Assembly (NCBI GenBank): GCA_051647125.1
Contig: JBOFDP010000095.1
Location: forward strand, 1-61,313
Direction of reading: 5' to 3'
DNA length: 61,313 nt
From: JBOFDP01 sp051647125
Lineage (GTDB): Bacteria; Bacteroidota; Bacteroidia; Chitinophagales; Chitinophagaceae
Shown here: positions 36,265 through 44,737 of the stretch, piece after piece
Layout of the letters: each line of letters starts with the position of its first letter
Numbering within the stretch: position 1 is the first letter of the stretch
Notes under the pieces: model-generated
The model's input: only the letters and a program-made list of their open reading frames with translations
Told to the model about the DNA's origin: nothing
The model's database searches: none
Translations under genes and position numbers: made by a program

Positions 36265-37256
36265 TGATTAAAAAATATATCAATAATATTATACAAGGTG
36301 ATTGTTTAGAATTATTGAAAACAATACCTGATAATAGCATTGATTGCACTTTTGCAGACCCGCCTTTCAATTTAAAAAAAGGGTACAATAGTTATAAAGA
36401 TAAATTGCAAATTCAAGAATATTTGGATTGGTGCGAAAAATGGATTATTGAAATGGCAAGAATTACAAAACCAACGGGGTCTATTTTTGTACATAACATT
36501 CCCAAATGGCTTACTTTTTATACAGAAGTATTAAACAAACACGCAGATTTCAAACATTGGATTTGTTGGGATGCAGCTACTGCTCCAATGGGAAAATCTT
36601 TGCAACCAGCTCACTGCGGTATTTTGTTTTATGCAAAAAATGCCAAACAACTTAAATTTTATGAAATTCGTTATCCGCATAAAAGATGTAGAAAATCAGG
36701 TATTTTAGCTAAAGATTATGGTGGTAAAAAATTTATGCTTCATCCTTTTGGTCCTTTAGTTTCAGATGTTTGGACAGATATTTTTAGAATAAAACATAAT
36801 AAATATAGAGATGAACATCCTTGTCAATTGCCCATTCATTTATTGGAAAGAATTATTTTAATGTCTACCGATGAAAATGATATTATTTTAGATCCATTCA
36901 ATGGAACAGGAACTACCGCCATTGCAGCTAAGCGATTGGGAAGACAATATATTGGTTTTGAATTGGATCCTGATTATGTAGCTATTACAAAAAATAAATT
37001 AGAACAAGAACAAGCTGTTTCTAAAATCGGTGATTTTTGGATTAGTTATTATTTAGATGAAATCATTACACTTAGAGATAATGATTGGGAGAAACTCAAG
37101 CAATATTTTCATATTCCTCAAAATGTGCAAGAAATCGATACTTATCCCATCAAACTTATGAAAAAAATGAGTATTAATATTCCTCTAAAAAATAATTATT
37201 CTATACAAAAAGAACAATATAATAATAATGGATTGTTCTTTGAAAATGAGTTCTAA
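36264..37256 (+). CDS. Site-specific DNA methyltransferase, beta class (probable m6A)
   Basis: A 330-residue DNA amino-methyltransferase of the N6_N4 family. The order of motifs is catalytic motif IV first (CTFADPPFNLKKGYN, about residues 28-42) and SAM-binding motif I last (ILDPFNGTGTTAIAAKRLG, about 210-228), the beta-class arrangement. ADPPF favours adenine-N6 methylation over cytosine-N4, but this is not certain. The HPCQLPIHLLERII motif precedes motif I as in relatives. The start overlaps the stop of the broken endonuclease, so the two were a translationally coupled pair. The methylase is intact although its partner is dead. Recognition site unknown; GATC would be expected only if the pair follows DpnII itself. 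Confidence 0.88.
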   Translation: MIKKYINNIIQGDCLELLKTIPDNSIDCTFADPPFNLKKGYNSYKDKLQIQEYLDWCEKWIIEMARITKPTGSIFVHNIPKWLTFYTEVLNKHADFKHWICWDAATAPMGKSLQPAHCGILFYAKNAKQLKFYEIRYPHKRCRKSGILAKDYGGKKFMLHPFGPLVSDVWTDIFRIKHNKYRDEHPCQLPIHLLERIILMSTDENDIILDPFNGTGTTAIAAKRLGRQYIGFELDPDYVAITKNKLEQEQAVSKIGDFWISYYLDEIITLRDNDWEKLKQYFHIPQNVQEIDTYPIKLMKKMSINIPLKNNYSIQKEQYNNNGLFFENEF

Positions 37257-37303
37257 TATAAATAATTAAAACAATTTTTGCCACAGGAGTATTTCGCTCA
37301 CCA

Positions 37304-37435
37304 ATGAAAATTATAGATAGTCAAGGAAAAGAATTTTGGGTATGGACAGTTTCTGAATTTGTAGATGATAGTTTTTTTAATGGCGAGTTGCATAATCCAA
37401 AATCGTTGGCAAATACTATACAAGAATTGCAGTAA
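37304..37435 (+). CDS. Small ORF or gene remnant between the two RM systems
   Basis: A 43-codon reading frame starting MKIIDSQGKEFWVWTVSEFV and ending at TAA 37433-37435. The same frame is open upstream to 37262 and reads TIFATGVFRSP just before the Met, which also looks protein-like, so the true N terminus may be lost or may use another start. No family is recognised. It ends nine bases before the HEAT gene. It could be a remnant of a gene displaced when the two systems came together. Confidence 0.35.
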   Translation: MKIIDSQGKEFWVWTVSEFVDDSFFNGELHNPKSLANTIQELQ

Positions 37436-37444
37436 ATTTGTATC

Positions 37445-37993
37445 ATGTTTACAAAAGAATATATCAAAAAATTAAAGACTACTAATAATGGTCATATTGA
37501 TTATTTAATTACAGAGCAAAAAGATGCGAGAAGTATCAATTTCATATTAGAAAATTTGGGACAATTGCCACATAATTTTGATGCTACAATTTTATATAAA
37601 CTTCTGCTACATTCTAACACTCAAGTACGATTGAATGCTGTAAAAAATATAGGAAAATTGAATGCACAATGTAATACGGATATTTTAATAACTTTTTTTA
37701 ATAAAGAAAAAGATACTACGGTTAGAAGAGAAATTATTTCATCTATTGGCAGACAACGAAAACTTGAAAACAAGTACTTTTTATTTGATGTATTAAACGA
37801 TATTGACCCTAAAATTGTTTGCCAAGCTATTAGAGCATTATTAGTTTTTAAAGGCGACAAAGAAATAGATAACAAATTACAAACACTTATCAATCACGAA
37901 AATGAAACTGTTCGTACTGTAATTTACAAAGAATATTTTGCACAAGAAAAAAAATTAAATGATATACTGCCACACGCACAAACTTACAATTAG
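37445..37993 (+). CDS. HEAT-repeat protein, N-terminal part of a split HEAT-methyltransferase gene
   Basis: A 182-residue frame with about four HEAT-like helical repeats: ILYKLLLHSNTQVRLNAVKN, LITFFNKEKDTTVRREIISS, LFDVLNDIDPKIVCQAIRAL and LQTLINHENETVRTVIYKEY. It stops at TAG 37991-37993. The methyltransferase frame continues in the same reading frame at the very next base, and HEAT-methyltransferase fusions of this layout are known from other genomes, so the TAG most likely arose by mutation inside one gene (about 459 codons). The HEAT part would aid DNA or protein contacts; it has no catalytic motif. It may still be made as a free polypeptide. Confidence 0.72.
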   Translation: MFTKEYIKKLKTTNNGHIDYLITEQKDARSINFILENLGQLPHNFDATILYKLLLHSNTQVRLNAVKNIGKLNAQCNTDILITFFNKEKDTTVRREIISSIGRQRKLENKYFLFDVLNDIDPKIVCQAIRALLVFKGDKEIDNKLQTLINHENETVRTVIYKEYFAQEKKLNDILPHAQTYN

Positions 37994-38824
37994 TTGAAAA
38001 ATGTTGTGGTTCATGTTGATGTTCGCAAAGTGCTTAAACTTGTTCAAGAGGAAAGTATTCATTTAACTTTCACTTCGCCACCTTATTACAATGCCCGCGA
38101 CTATTCAATTTACCCAAGTTACGAGGCTTATTTAAAATTTTTAGAAGAAGTTTTTTTAGAAACATTTAGAATAACAAAAGAAGGTCGTTTTTTAATTGTA
38201 AATACTTCTCCTGTGATTGTTCCGCGCATAAGTCGCTCGCATTCCAGCAAACGCTATCCGATTCCGTTCGATATTCATCATTTTTTGGTAAAAATGGGGT
38301 GGCAATTTATTGATGATATTGTTTGGATGAAACCCGAATACAGCGTAAAAAATCGTATTGGTGGCTTTCGGCAACATCGTAAACCATTAGCATATAAACC
38401 AAATAATATTACAGAGTATTTAATGGTTTATCGCAAACAAAGTGATAAACTATTAGATTGGAATATTCGCCAATACGATTTTCAAACAGTTGAAGAAAGC
38501 AAAGTTACAGACGGTTTTGAAACCAATAATGTTTGGAAGATAGACCCAAAATCAGATAAAATTCATTCCGCAGTTTTCCCTGCTGAACTTTGCAAAAGGG
38601 TGGTTGAGTATTACTCTTTTAAAGGAGATTTAGTTTTTGACCCATTCGCAGGAAGTGGAACTTTTGGTAGAACAGCCAAAAAATTGGGTCGTAATTTTTT
38701 TTTAACCGAACAAAAATCGAAATATTTTGAATATATGCAATCGTTCTTAAAACAAGACGTTTTATTTAAAGAAGATGTAATAAAATTTTTAACACTCGAA
38801 CAATTTAAAGAATCAATACAATGA
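37994..38824 (+). CDS. DNA methyltransferase with TSPPY motif (probable m4C), C-terminal part of split gene
   Basis: A 276-residue catalytic domain. Motif IV is TFTSPPYYNARDYS (residues ~26-39), the target-recognition part follows (RISRSHSSKRYPIPFDIHHF, FRQHRKPLAYKPNNITEYL), and motif I is VFDPFAGSGTFGRTAKKLG (about 213-231). TSPPY is the hallmark of cytosine-N4 methylases, though a few m6A enzymes carry it. The frame starts with TTG directly after the HEAT gene's TAG; GTG at 38006 is another possible start. The overlapping downstream endonuclease is intact, so this methylase must be active enough to protect the host. Its end overlaps that gene by four bases (ATGA). Confidence 0.82.
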   Translation: MKNVVVHVDVRKVLKLVQEESIHLTFTSPPYYNARDYSIYPSYEAYLKFLEEVFLETFRITKEGRFLIVNTSPVIVPRISRSHSSKRYPIPFDIHHFLVKMGWQFIDDIVWMKPEYSVKNRIGGFRQHRKPLAYKPNNITEYLMVYRKQSDKLLDWNIRQYDFQTVEESKVTDGFETNNVWKIDPKSDKIHSAVFPAELCKRVVEYYSFKGDLVFDPFAGSGTFGRTAKKLGRNFFLTEQKSKYFEYMQSFLKQDVLFKEDVIKFLTLEQFKESIQ

Positions 38825-39738
38825 CACTAACCAATCAAATTTTAAAGAATATTATCACAAGAGTAATCAAATCAAAAGATTACAGAATTGAAATTGTAAA
38901 CCTAATCAATATTGAATTTTTACAATTTGCAGTAGATTTTTTTAGAAAAATTGTTGATGCCAAATTGCAAAGCAAAAATATTACTATAGATTGGTACAAA
39001 AATGCTTTTCTCAATCCAAATTTATCTGCAAAGGAAATTGCCATAAATAGTGGGTTGAATAAAAAAACGATTCATAATATGTTCAATTCATCAACAAGAG
39101 AAATTGTGGTTAACACAAGTAATGAGCACTATGATTTACTATATCAAAGTATCCAAAATCTTATAGAATCTGAAACAGAACTTGACCTCACATTGACAAT
39201 CAAGTTTAAAGGGGTTTCTGTAGAATTGAATGTTAGCGAAAGTTTGATTGTTATCAATACATTAGCAGTGAAGCGATCTGCATTGCGTGGAGGTGCATGG
39301 GCTACAGCGGGAAAAAGTGTTGAAAAATATTTAATGCGTACAATTTGTGAACTTTACAAAGTGCCAACAGAAAATTTTGATGCTGCAACTTTTGTAAAAG
39401 ATAAGGGCAAAAAAGTAGATAGAGAAATTGACTTTTATTTGATTGAAAATGAAAACAAATATCTCTGTGAAGTAAAACTTATGGGTAAAGGAAACCCAGA
39501 AAGTGCCGATGCGATAATTGCGAGAAATAGTGATGTTTTTGTGGCAGATACTTTATCACAACAAAATAAAAATCAATGCGATGAACTTGGAATATTTTGG
39601 GTTGCTTTGCGGGATAAAGAAGGATTTAGAAGATTCAAATTAGCATTAGAAAAATTACATATTCCTCATCAAGATTATAAAGGAAACATAGATATTGATT
39701 TACCAAAAATTCTCAATAAACTATTTAAAAATACATAA
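38821..39738 (+). CDS. CfrBI-like type II restriction endonuclease
   Basis: A 305-residue protein that matches, from memory, the CfrBI family of type II endonucleases. A PD-(D/E)xK nuclease site is visible: Asp200/Asp204 in KVDREIDFYL, then Glu217-x-Lys219 in CEVKL. SALRGGAWATAGKSVEKYL lies upstream of it. Residues 65-90 (NLSAKEIAINSGLNKKTIHN) have helix-turn-helix character, which may serve DNA contact or self-regulation. Overlap with the methylase gene by ATGA argues for one RM operon. CfrBI cuts CCWWGG and its methylase is m4C, in line with the TSPPY partner, but specificity here is unproven. The frame has no break. Confidence 0.75.
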   Translation: MTLTNQILKNIITRVIKSKDYRIEIVNLINIEFLQFAVDFFRKIVDAKLQSKNITIDWYKNAFLNPNLSAKEIAINSGLNKKTIHNMFNSSTREIVVNTSNEHYDLLYQSIQNLIESETELDLTLTIKFKGVSVELNVSESLIVINTLAVKRSALRGGAWATAGKSVEKYLMRTICELYKVPTENFDAATFVKDKGKKVDREIDFYLIENENKYLCEVKLMGKGNPESADAIIARNSDVFVADTLSQQNKNQCDELGIFWVALRDKEGFRRFKLALEKLHIPHQDYKGNIDIDLPKILNKLFKNT

Positions 39739-39750
39739 GCCATTATTTTT

Positions 39751-40706
39751 ATGCAAAAAATATATCTTCAATCTCTCGTGTCGCAACGCATACTTACTGG
39801 GCATCCTTGGATATTTGACAATGAGGTAAAAGCCATTCCTGCCAATATAGAAAATGGGAGCATTGTAGAAGTGTATGATAAGGAAAATAAATTTGTAGGG
39901 AAAAGTGGTATTAATACTCATTCTAAAATGCTGATTCGCTTATTTACTCATAACCAACAAGAAATTTTTCTATCAAAAAATTAAAATGACTTGAGAGTTA
40001 CGAAAATTGCTAGGTATATAGAAAATTGTAGGTTAATATTTGACGAATCTGACGGTTTATATAAGCTTAATTGATACGTTTGGCAATTACTTTGTATTAT
40101 AAACACTTTCGCTTTGTTTGGAAAAATGCAAAAAGGACCAAAACCAGGCTATTTCCTGGATCAATATGAAAATAGAAAAGCTATTCAACACATTGTTAAA
40201 AGATGCGGATGTATTGGAATCTTTTTGCTATGTAGGTTCGTTTAGTCTACATACCGCACACTATAAGCCAAAAAAGTAATAAGCATTCGATGTATCAGAA
40301 TGGACGGGTAGTACAGGATCAAGAAAATGCGAAGTTAAACAAATTGTAAAATATATGTTCTTTCGAACCAGTAAATGCCTTTGATCAACTGACAATATGG
40401 GAAAAACATGGAATGTAGGTATTTTATATCCACCTGCTTTTACAAAAAATAGAGAAACTATACAAAACGCAATTATAGAATATAAAGAGATTAACTTACT
40501 AGCTATGAAGCTAATAAAACCTAGAGGATTTTAATTTCTGCATTATATACTAAATTAGTACGTCCATAACTTTTTTTTAATATTATAGATATGGCGGATC
40601 GGAATGTACACAAATCTATTTCAATACTCAATCACAATATCACCCCATACTTTGGCACATAAAAACTACCCAATATTTTAAATTTCTTATTGCACAAATT
40701 GGGTAG
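39751..40706 (+). pseudogene. rlmI: Decayed rlmI (23S rRNA m5C methyltransferase, PUA plus SAM domains)
   Basis: The first 77 codons (39751-39984) are an intact PUA domain (SQRILTGHPWIFDNEVKAIP, INTHSKMLIRLFT). After the TAA the rest of the gene is present in pieces across frames: NCRLIFDESDGL at 40024-40059, DTFGNYFVL at 40073-40099, GYFLDQYENRKAIQHIVK at 40147-40200, ADVLESFCYVGSFSLHTAHY at 40205-40264, FEPVNAFDQLTIWEKHG near 40362, the motif region ILYPPAFTKNRE followed by EYKEINLLAMKLIKP to 40531, and QYFKFLIAQIG with a stop at 40704-40706. DPPAF has become YPPAF, and about 50-60 codons before GYFLDQ are missing. The gene is dead. It starts 12 bases behind the restriction-modification island. 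Confidence 0.88.
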
Positions 40707-40772
40707 ACTTCTTTCAAAATGATTCTATCTATAGCCTTTAAATATTTATCAAAATAAGTAAGGTTTTTAATT

Positions 40773-40780
40773 TATCTTTG
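40773..40780 (+). promoter_or_regulatory. -7 element (TATCTTTG) for the beta-galactosidase gene
   Basis: Exact TAnnTTTG, 23 bases before the ATG at 40803, just beyond the end of the rlmI pseudogene. Confidence 0.6.
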
Positions 40781-40802
40781 TATAAATCAAATATAACTCA
40801 AT

Positions 40803-43800
40803 ATGAAAAAATATACCCTTATTTTCTTATCAATTTTGGGTGTTTGTATGGTGAATGCACAACAACCTGAATGGCAAAGTCAGTATGCTATGGGATTGAA
40901 TAAAATTTTACCGCATTCTCATGTATTGCCCAAAGAAAGTTTGTCAGCTATTATGAAGGGTGATTATTTTTCATCCTCTAATTATCTAAGTCTAAATGGT
41001 GCATGGAAATTTAACTGGGTCAAAAATCCAGATAAAAGACCTAAAGATTTTTACAAAACTAATTATTATGTAGACAACTGGGTAGATATAGAAGTACCGG
41101 GCAATTGGGAACGACAAGGTTTTGGGTTACCAATTTATGTCAACACATCATATGAGTATGATTTCCCTTTATTCAAGTTTAAGAAAAATCCTCCTATCGT
41201 ACCTAACGAAACTAATGAGGTAGGATCCTATCGTCGTACTTTTATTATTCCTGAAAATTGGAGTAATAAAAGAGTAGTGCTTTGTTTTGATGGCGTAAAA
41301 TCTTTTTTTTATGTTTGGGTAAATGGTAAGTTACTGGGATATAATCAAGATTCAAAAACAGAAGCTGAGTGGGATATTACGGATAAGATTAAACCCGGAG
41401 AAAATGTGGTAGCTGTGGAAGTTTATAGATGGAGTGCTGGGGCTTATATGGAATGTCAAGATTATTGGCGTATTAGTGGTATAGAACGAGATGTTTATCT
41501 TTATGCTACCCCTAAAACTTATATTGCTGACTATAATGTAATCTCTACTTTAGAAAAAAACTATACCGATGGATTATTTGATCTTACAGTAACTATTGGT
41601 GGTGCTAATAAAAATATTTCCTCACTCAAATATAGACTTTTTGATGCTAATAAAAAAGAGATAGGCACCCAAGAAGTAAACATTAAAACCAAAGATTCCA
41701 ATTACATAGTTCAATTTGATACACTCAAATTAGTAAACATTAAACCCTGGAATGCAGAACATCCTACATTATACTATCTTTCCATGGAGCTCCTCAATGA
41801 TAAAGGCAAAACCATTCAACAAACTGGATGCCAAGTAGGTTTTCGCACCACAGAAATTAAAGAAGGACGTTTTTGTATAAATGGTGTTCCTATCCTTATA
41901 AAAGGGACCAATCGTCATGAACATTCTCAAAAAGGACGCACCGTATCAGAAGAACTGATGATACAAGATATAGAACTAATGAAACAGCATAATATTAATA
42001 CTGTAAGAAGTTCTCATTACCCCAATAACAAACGATGGTATGAATTATGTAACCAATATGGACTATATATCATAGATGAAGCCAATTGTGAATCTCATGG
42101 TATGGGCTATGGAAAAGAATCTTTGGCAAAAGATACTTCATGGAGAATACAACATATACAACGAAATCAACGTATGTATCAAAGATCTAAAAATCACCCA
42201 AGTATTGTAGTATGGTCTATGGGGAATGAAGGGGGTATGGGTATTTGTTTTGAAAAAACATATGAATGGTTTAAATCAGCAGAAAAAACACGTCCTATTC
42301 AGTATGAACGTGCAGAATTAGAACCTTTTACCGATATTGTTTGTCCTATGTATACAAGCACAAACAATATTTTAGATTATGTGAAAAAACCACAACTACG
42401 ACCTATTATTTTATGTGAATATGGGCATGGTATGGGAAATAGCGTAGGAGGTTTAATCGACTATTGGAATGTATTTGAAAATAATCCTCAGGCTCAGGGA
42501 GGATGCATTTGGGATTGGGTAGATCAATCTTTTTTAGAAATTGATAGCAATGGTAAATGGTATTGGACTTACGGGGGTGATTATGGTGATCCCTCCAAAG
42601 TACCTTCAGATGGAAATTTTTGTGATAATGGATTAGTAAGTGCTAATCGTAAACCTCATCCTCATCTTAAAGAAGTGCAAAAAGTTTATCAATATGTTAA
42701 AGCCATAAGTTTAGATGAAAAAAAAGGGATAGTAGAGTTTAAAAATTGGTATGATTTTTCTAATCTAAACGAATATATCTTACATTGGGCATTATTTTCT
42801 AATACAGGAATAGAATTAGCAAAAGGTACGGTTGATGTTGCTTGTTTACCTCATCAAACAGCAAAGGTTGTAATACCCTATCTATCAGCACTAAAAAACG
42901 CTTCTTATAAGGAGGCTTATCTTAATCTATGGTGGACACCTCAAGAACCTTTACAATGGCAAAAAGAAAAGGATTTTCATTCTGCTTACGACCAGTTTGT
43001 TCTTTCACTAGGAAAAAATAAATCTCAAAAGTCTATAACTTCAAAAATTCCTTGTAAGGTAGAAGGAAATAAAATCATAGCCCATAATGTAGTTGCCACT
43101 TTTTCAAAAAAAACAGGGGAATTAATTTCTTATCTCATTAGAGAGAAAGAACTTCTTGCTTCACCTTTAAAAATTGACCTAAATCGCCCCTCAACAGATA
43201 ATGATATAAGAGATACCCAAGGGCATCATTGGCGAAAAATAGCTTTGAATGGATTGACACAAAAAGCACAGTCAGTAACATTGAAAACCATCTCCTCAGG
43301 AGGTGCTGTAGTAAATAGTTTTGTTGAGCTATATAATGGAAAACAAGAATTAATAGGTAATGCTAAATTGATATACAATATAGATGCTAATGGAATAATT
43401 AATATAGATTGCTTTGTTGATCTTGATACCTCAAAAGTCAAATCGGTTGCTCGTATAGGACTTACAACTAATCTTCTCAAATCAATGAATCAGATAAAAT
43501 ACTTAGGTCGTGGCGACATAGAAACCTATGCAGACCGCAAGCAAGCTGGCAAAATTGGTATTTATTCTACAACAGCAGAAAAAATGTTTAACTACAATTA
43601 TACCAATCCTCAGGCATGTGGTAATCGTACTGATGTACGTTGGGTAAAAATCACTAATGAAAACAATAAAGGTATTGAAATAAAATCTAATCAACTTTTT
43701 CAATTTGCAGCTTTACCTTATCAAGATGAAAATTTGGAAACTAGTACACATATTAATCAGTTAGAAGATAGAGGTACAATTACCCTTCATTTGGATAGTG

Positions 43801-43907
43801 AACAAACGGGTTTAGGAACTGCTACTTGTGGACCCGGTATTGCAGAAAAATATTATATAAAGATAGAGCCTAAACAATTCTCTTTTACATGGATTCCTAT
43901 ACAATAA
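40803..43907 (+). CDS. Exported GH2 beta-galactosidase
   Basis: A 1034-residue glycoside hydrolase family 2 enzyme of the LacZ type, which hydrolyses terminal beta-galactosides. Residues 1-20 are a signal peptide (KKYTLIFLSILGVCMVNAQ), so it acts in the periplasm or outside. The jelly-roll sugar-binding domain follows (LNGAWKFNWV, IEVPGNWERQGFG), then Ig-like domains and the TIM barrel. The acid/base Glu is about residue 476 (WSMGNEGG) and the nucleophile Glu about residue 539 (ILCEYGHGMGN). The C-terminal beta-sandwich domain 5 (bgal_small_N) is present, ending ATCGPGIAEKYYIKIEPKQF. No SusC/D pair, transporter or regulator lies beside it, so its inducer is not indicated. Confidence 0.94.
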   Translation: MKKYTLIFLSILGVCMVNAQQPEWQSQYAMGLNKILPHSHVLPKESLSAIMKGDYFSSSNYLSLNGAWKFNWVKNPDKRPKDFYKTNYYVDNWVDIEVPGNWERQGFGLPIYVNTSYEYDFPLFKFKKNPPIVPNETNEVGSYRRTFIIPENWSNKRVVLCFDGVKSFFYVWVNGKLLGYNQDSKTEAEWDITDKIKPGENVVAVEVYRWSAGAYMECQDYWRISGIERDVYLYATPKTYIADYNVISTLEKNYTDGLFDLTVTIGGANKNISSLKYRLFDANKKEIGTQEVNIKTKDSNYIVQFDTLKLVNIKPWNAEHPTLYYLSMELLNDKGKTIQQTGCQVGFRTTEIKEGRFCINGVPILIKGTNRHEHSQKGRTVSEELMIQDIELMKQHNINTVRSSHYPNNKRWYELCNQYGLYIIDEANCESHGMGYGKESLAKDTSWRIQHIQRNQRMYQRSKNHPSIVVWSMGNEGGMGICFEKTYEWFKSAEKTRPIQYERAELEPFTDIVCPMYTSTNNILDYVKKPQLRPIILCEYGHGMGNSVGGLIDYWNVFENNPQAQGGCIWDWVDQSFLEIDSNGKWYWTYGGDYGDPSKVPSDGNFCDNGLVSANRKPHPHLKEVQKVYQYVKAISLDEKKGIVEFKNWYDFSNLNEYILHWALFSNTGIELAKGTVDVACLPHQTAKVVIPYLSALKNASYKEAYLNLWWTPQEPLQWQKEKDFHSAYDQFVLSLGKNKSQKSITSKIPCKVEGNKIIAHNVVATFSKKTGELISYLIREKELLASPLKIDLNRPSTDNDIRDTQGHHWRKIALNGLTQKAQSVTLKTISSGGAVVNSFVELYNGKQELIGNAKLIYNIDANGIINIDCFVDLDTSKVKSVARIGLTTNLLKSMNQIKYLGRGDIETYADRKQAGKIGIYSTTAEKMFNYNYTNPQACGNRTDVRWVKITNENNKGIEIKSNQLFQFAALPYQDENLETSTHINQLEDRGTITLHLDSEQTGLGTATCGPGIAEKYYIKIEPKQFSFTWIPIQ

Positions 43908-43944
43908 TTCAAAGAGAGAAGGTAATAACCTTCTCTCTTTGAAT
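43907..43944. terminator. Bidirectional terminator hairpin between lacZ-like gene and sdhB
   Basis: A perfect 17-base-pair stem (arms 43907-43923 and 43928-43944) with the loop AATA. It begins on the last base of the beta-galactosidase stop and stands in front of the convergent sdhB end, so it serves both. Confidence 0.75.
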
Positions 43945-43957
43945 ACGCAAAAAACTA

Positions 43958-44698
43958 TTAATTAATTGTAGCAGAAAAAAATTCTCTATTCATGCGTGCA
44001 ATATTAGTTACAGATACACCTTTAGGACATTCTGCTTCACAAGCATAGGTATTAGTACAATTTCCAAAACCTTCTTTATCCATCTGAGCTACCATTCCTA
44101 ATACACGATCCTTACGTTCAGGATCTCCCTGAGGTAATAATCCCAAGTGAGAAATTTTTGCTGCTACAAACAACATTGCCGAAGCATTCTTACAACTTGC
44201 TACACAAGCTCCACATCCTATACATGCTGCAGCATCAAATGCCAAATCTGCATTTTCTTTAGATATAAGCAAACTATTAGCATCTTGAGGATTACCCACA
44301 TTAGAAGAAATATATCCTCCTGCTTGTATAATTCTATCAAAAGAGGTACGATCTACAATTAAATCTTTTAATACAGGGAAAGACCTTGCTCTCCAAGGTT
44401 CTATAGTAATGGTATCTCCATCTTTAAAAGCTCTCATATGAAGCTGGCACGTAGTAGTACGTGCCCATGGTCCGTGAGCACGACCATTAATAAACAAAGA
44501 GCAAGTTCCACAAATACCTTCTCTACAATCATGATCGAAGGCAACAGGTTCTTCTCCTTTATGTACGAGTTGTTCATTAAGCACATCAAGCATTTCTAAG
44601 AAAGACATTTCAGAAGAAATATTTGTTACTTGATATTTTACAAAGCTACCCTTTAAATTTTTATTTTTTTGTCTCCAAATTTTTAGAGTTAAATTCAT
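43958..44698 (-). CDS. sdhB: Succinate dehydrogenase/fumarate reductase iron-sulfur subunit
   Basis: Electron-transfer subunit with three iron-sulfur centres. The start is set at the sixth codon (MNLTLKIWRQKNKNLKGSF), which is the usual Bacteroidota N terminus. The 2Fe-2S ligands are in CREGICGTCS with a distal Cys in TTTCQLHMR; the 4Fe-4S/3Fe-4S ligands are in CIGCGACVASCKN and CTNTYACEAECPKG. The 246 residues are normal. It is the third gene of sdhCAB on the minus strand, 39 bases behind sdhA, and ends at a strong terminator. The complex may run as fumarate reductase under anaerobiosis or as succinate dehydrogenase. Confidence 0.96.
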   Translation of the reverse strand: MNLTLKIWRQKNKNLKGSFVKYQVTNISSEMSFLEMLDVLNEQLVHKGEEPVAFDHDCREGICGTCSLFINGRAHGPWARTTTCQLHMRAFKDGDTITIEPWRARSFPVLKDLIVDRTSFDRIIQAGGYISSNVGNPQDANSLLISKENADLAFDAAACIGCGACVASCKNASAMLFVAAKISHLGLLPQGDPERKDRVLGMVAQMDKEGFGNCTNTYACEAECPKGVSVTNIARMNREFFSATIN

Positions 44699-44737
44699 AT
44701 TATAATGTTCCATAAAAAGATAATAATTTAAGTTTTT

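Noticed and set aside
37991..37993. TAG as a sense codon (pyrrolysine or altered code)
   Set aside because: TAG ends other genes here in the usual way, for example hemN, and no pyl gene is seen. A nonsense mutation or two-gene arrangement is simpler.
37994..38824. Solo orphan methylase unrelated to the next nuclease
   Set aside because: The four-base ATGA overlap with the intact nuclease gene and the usual need for protection make a cognate pair much more likely.
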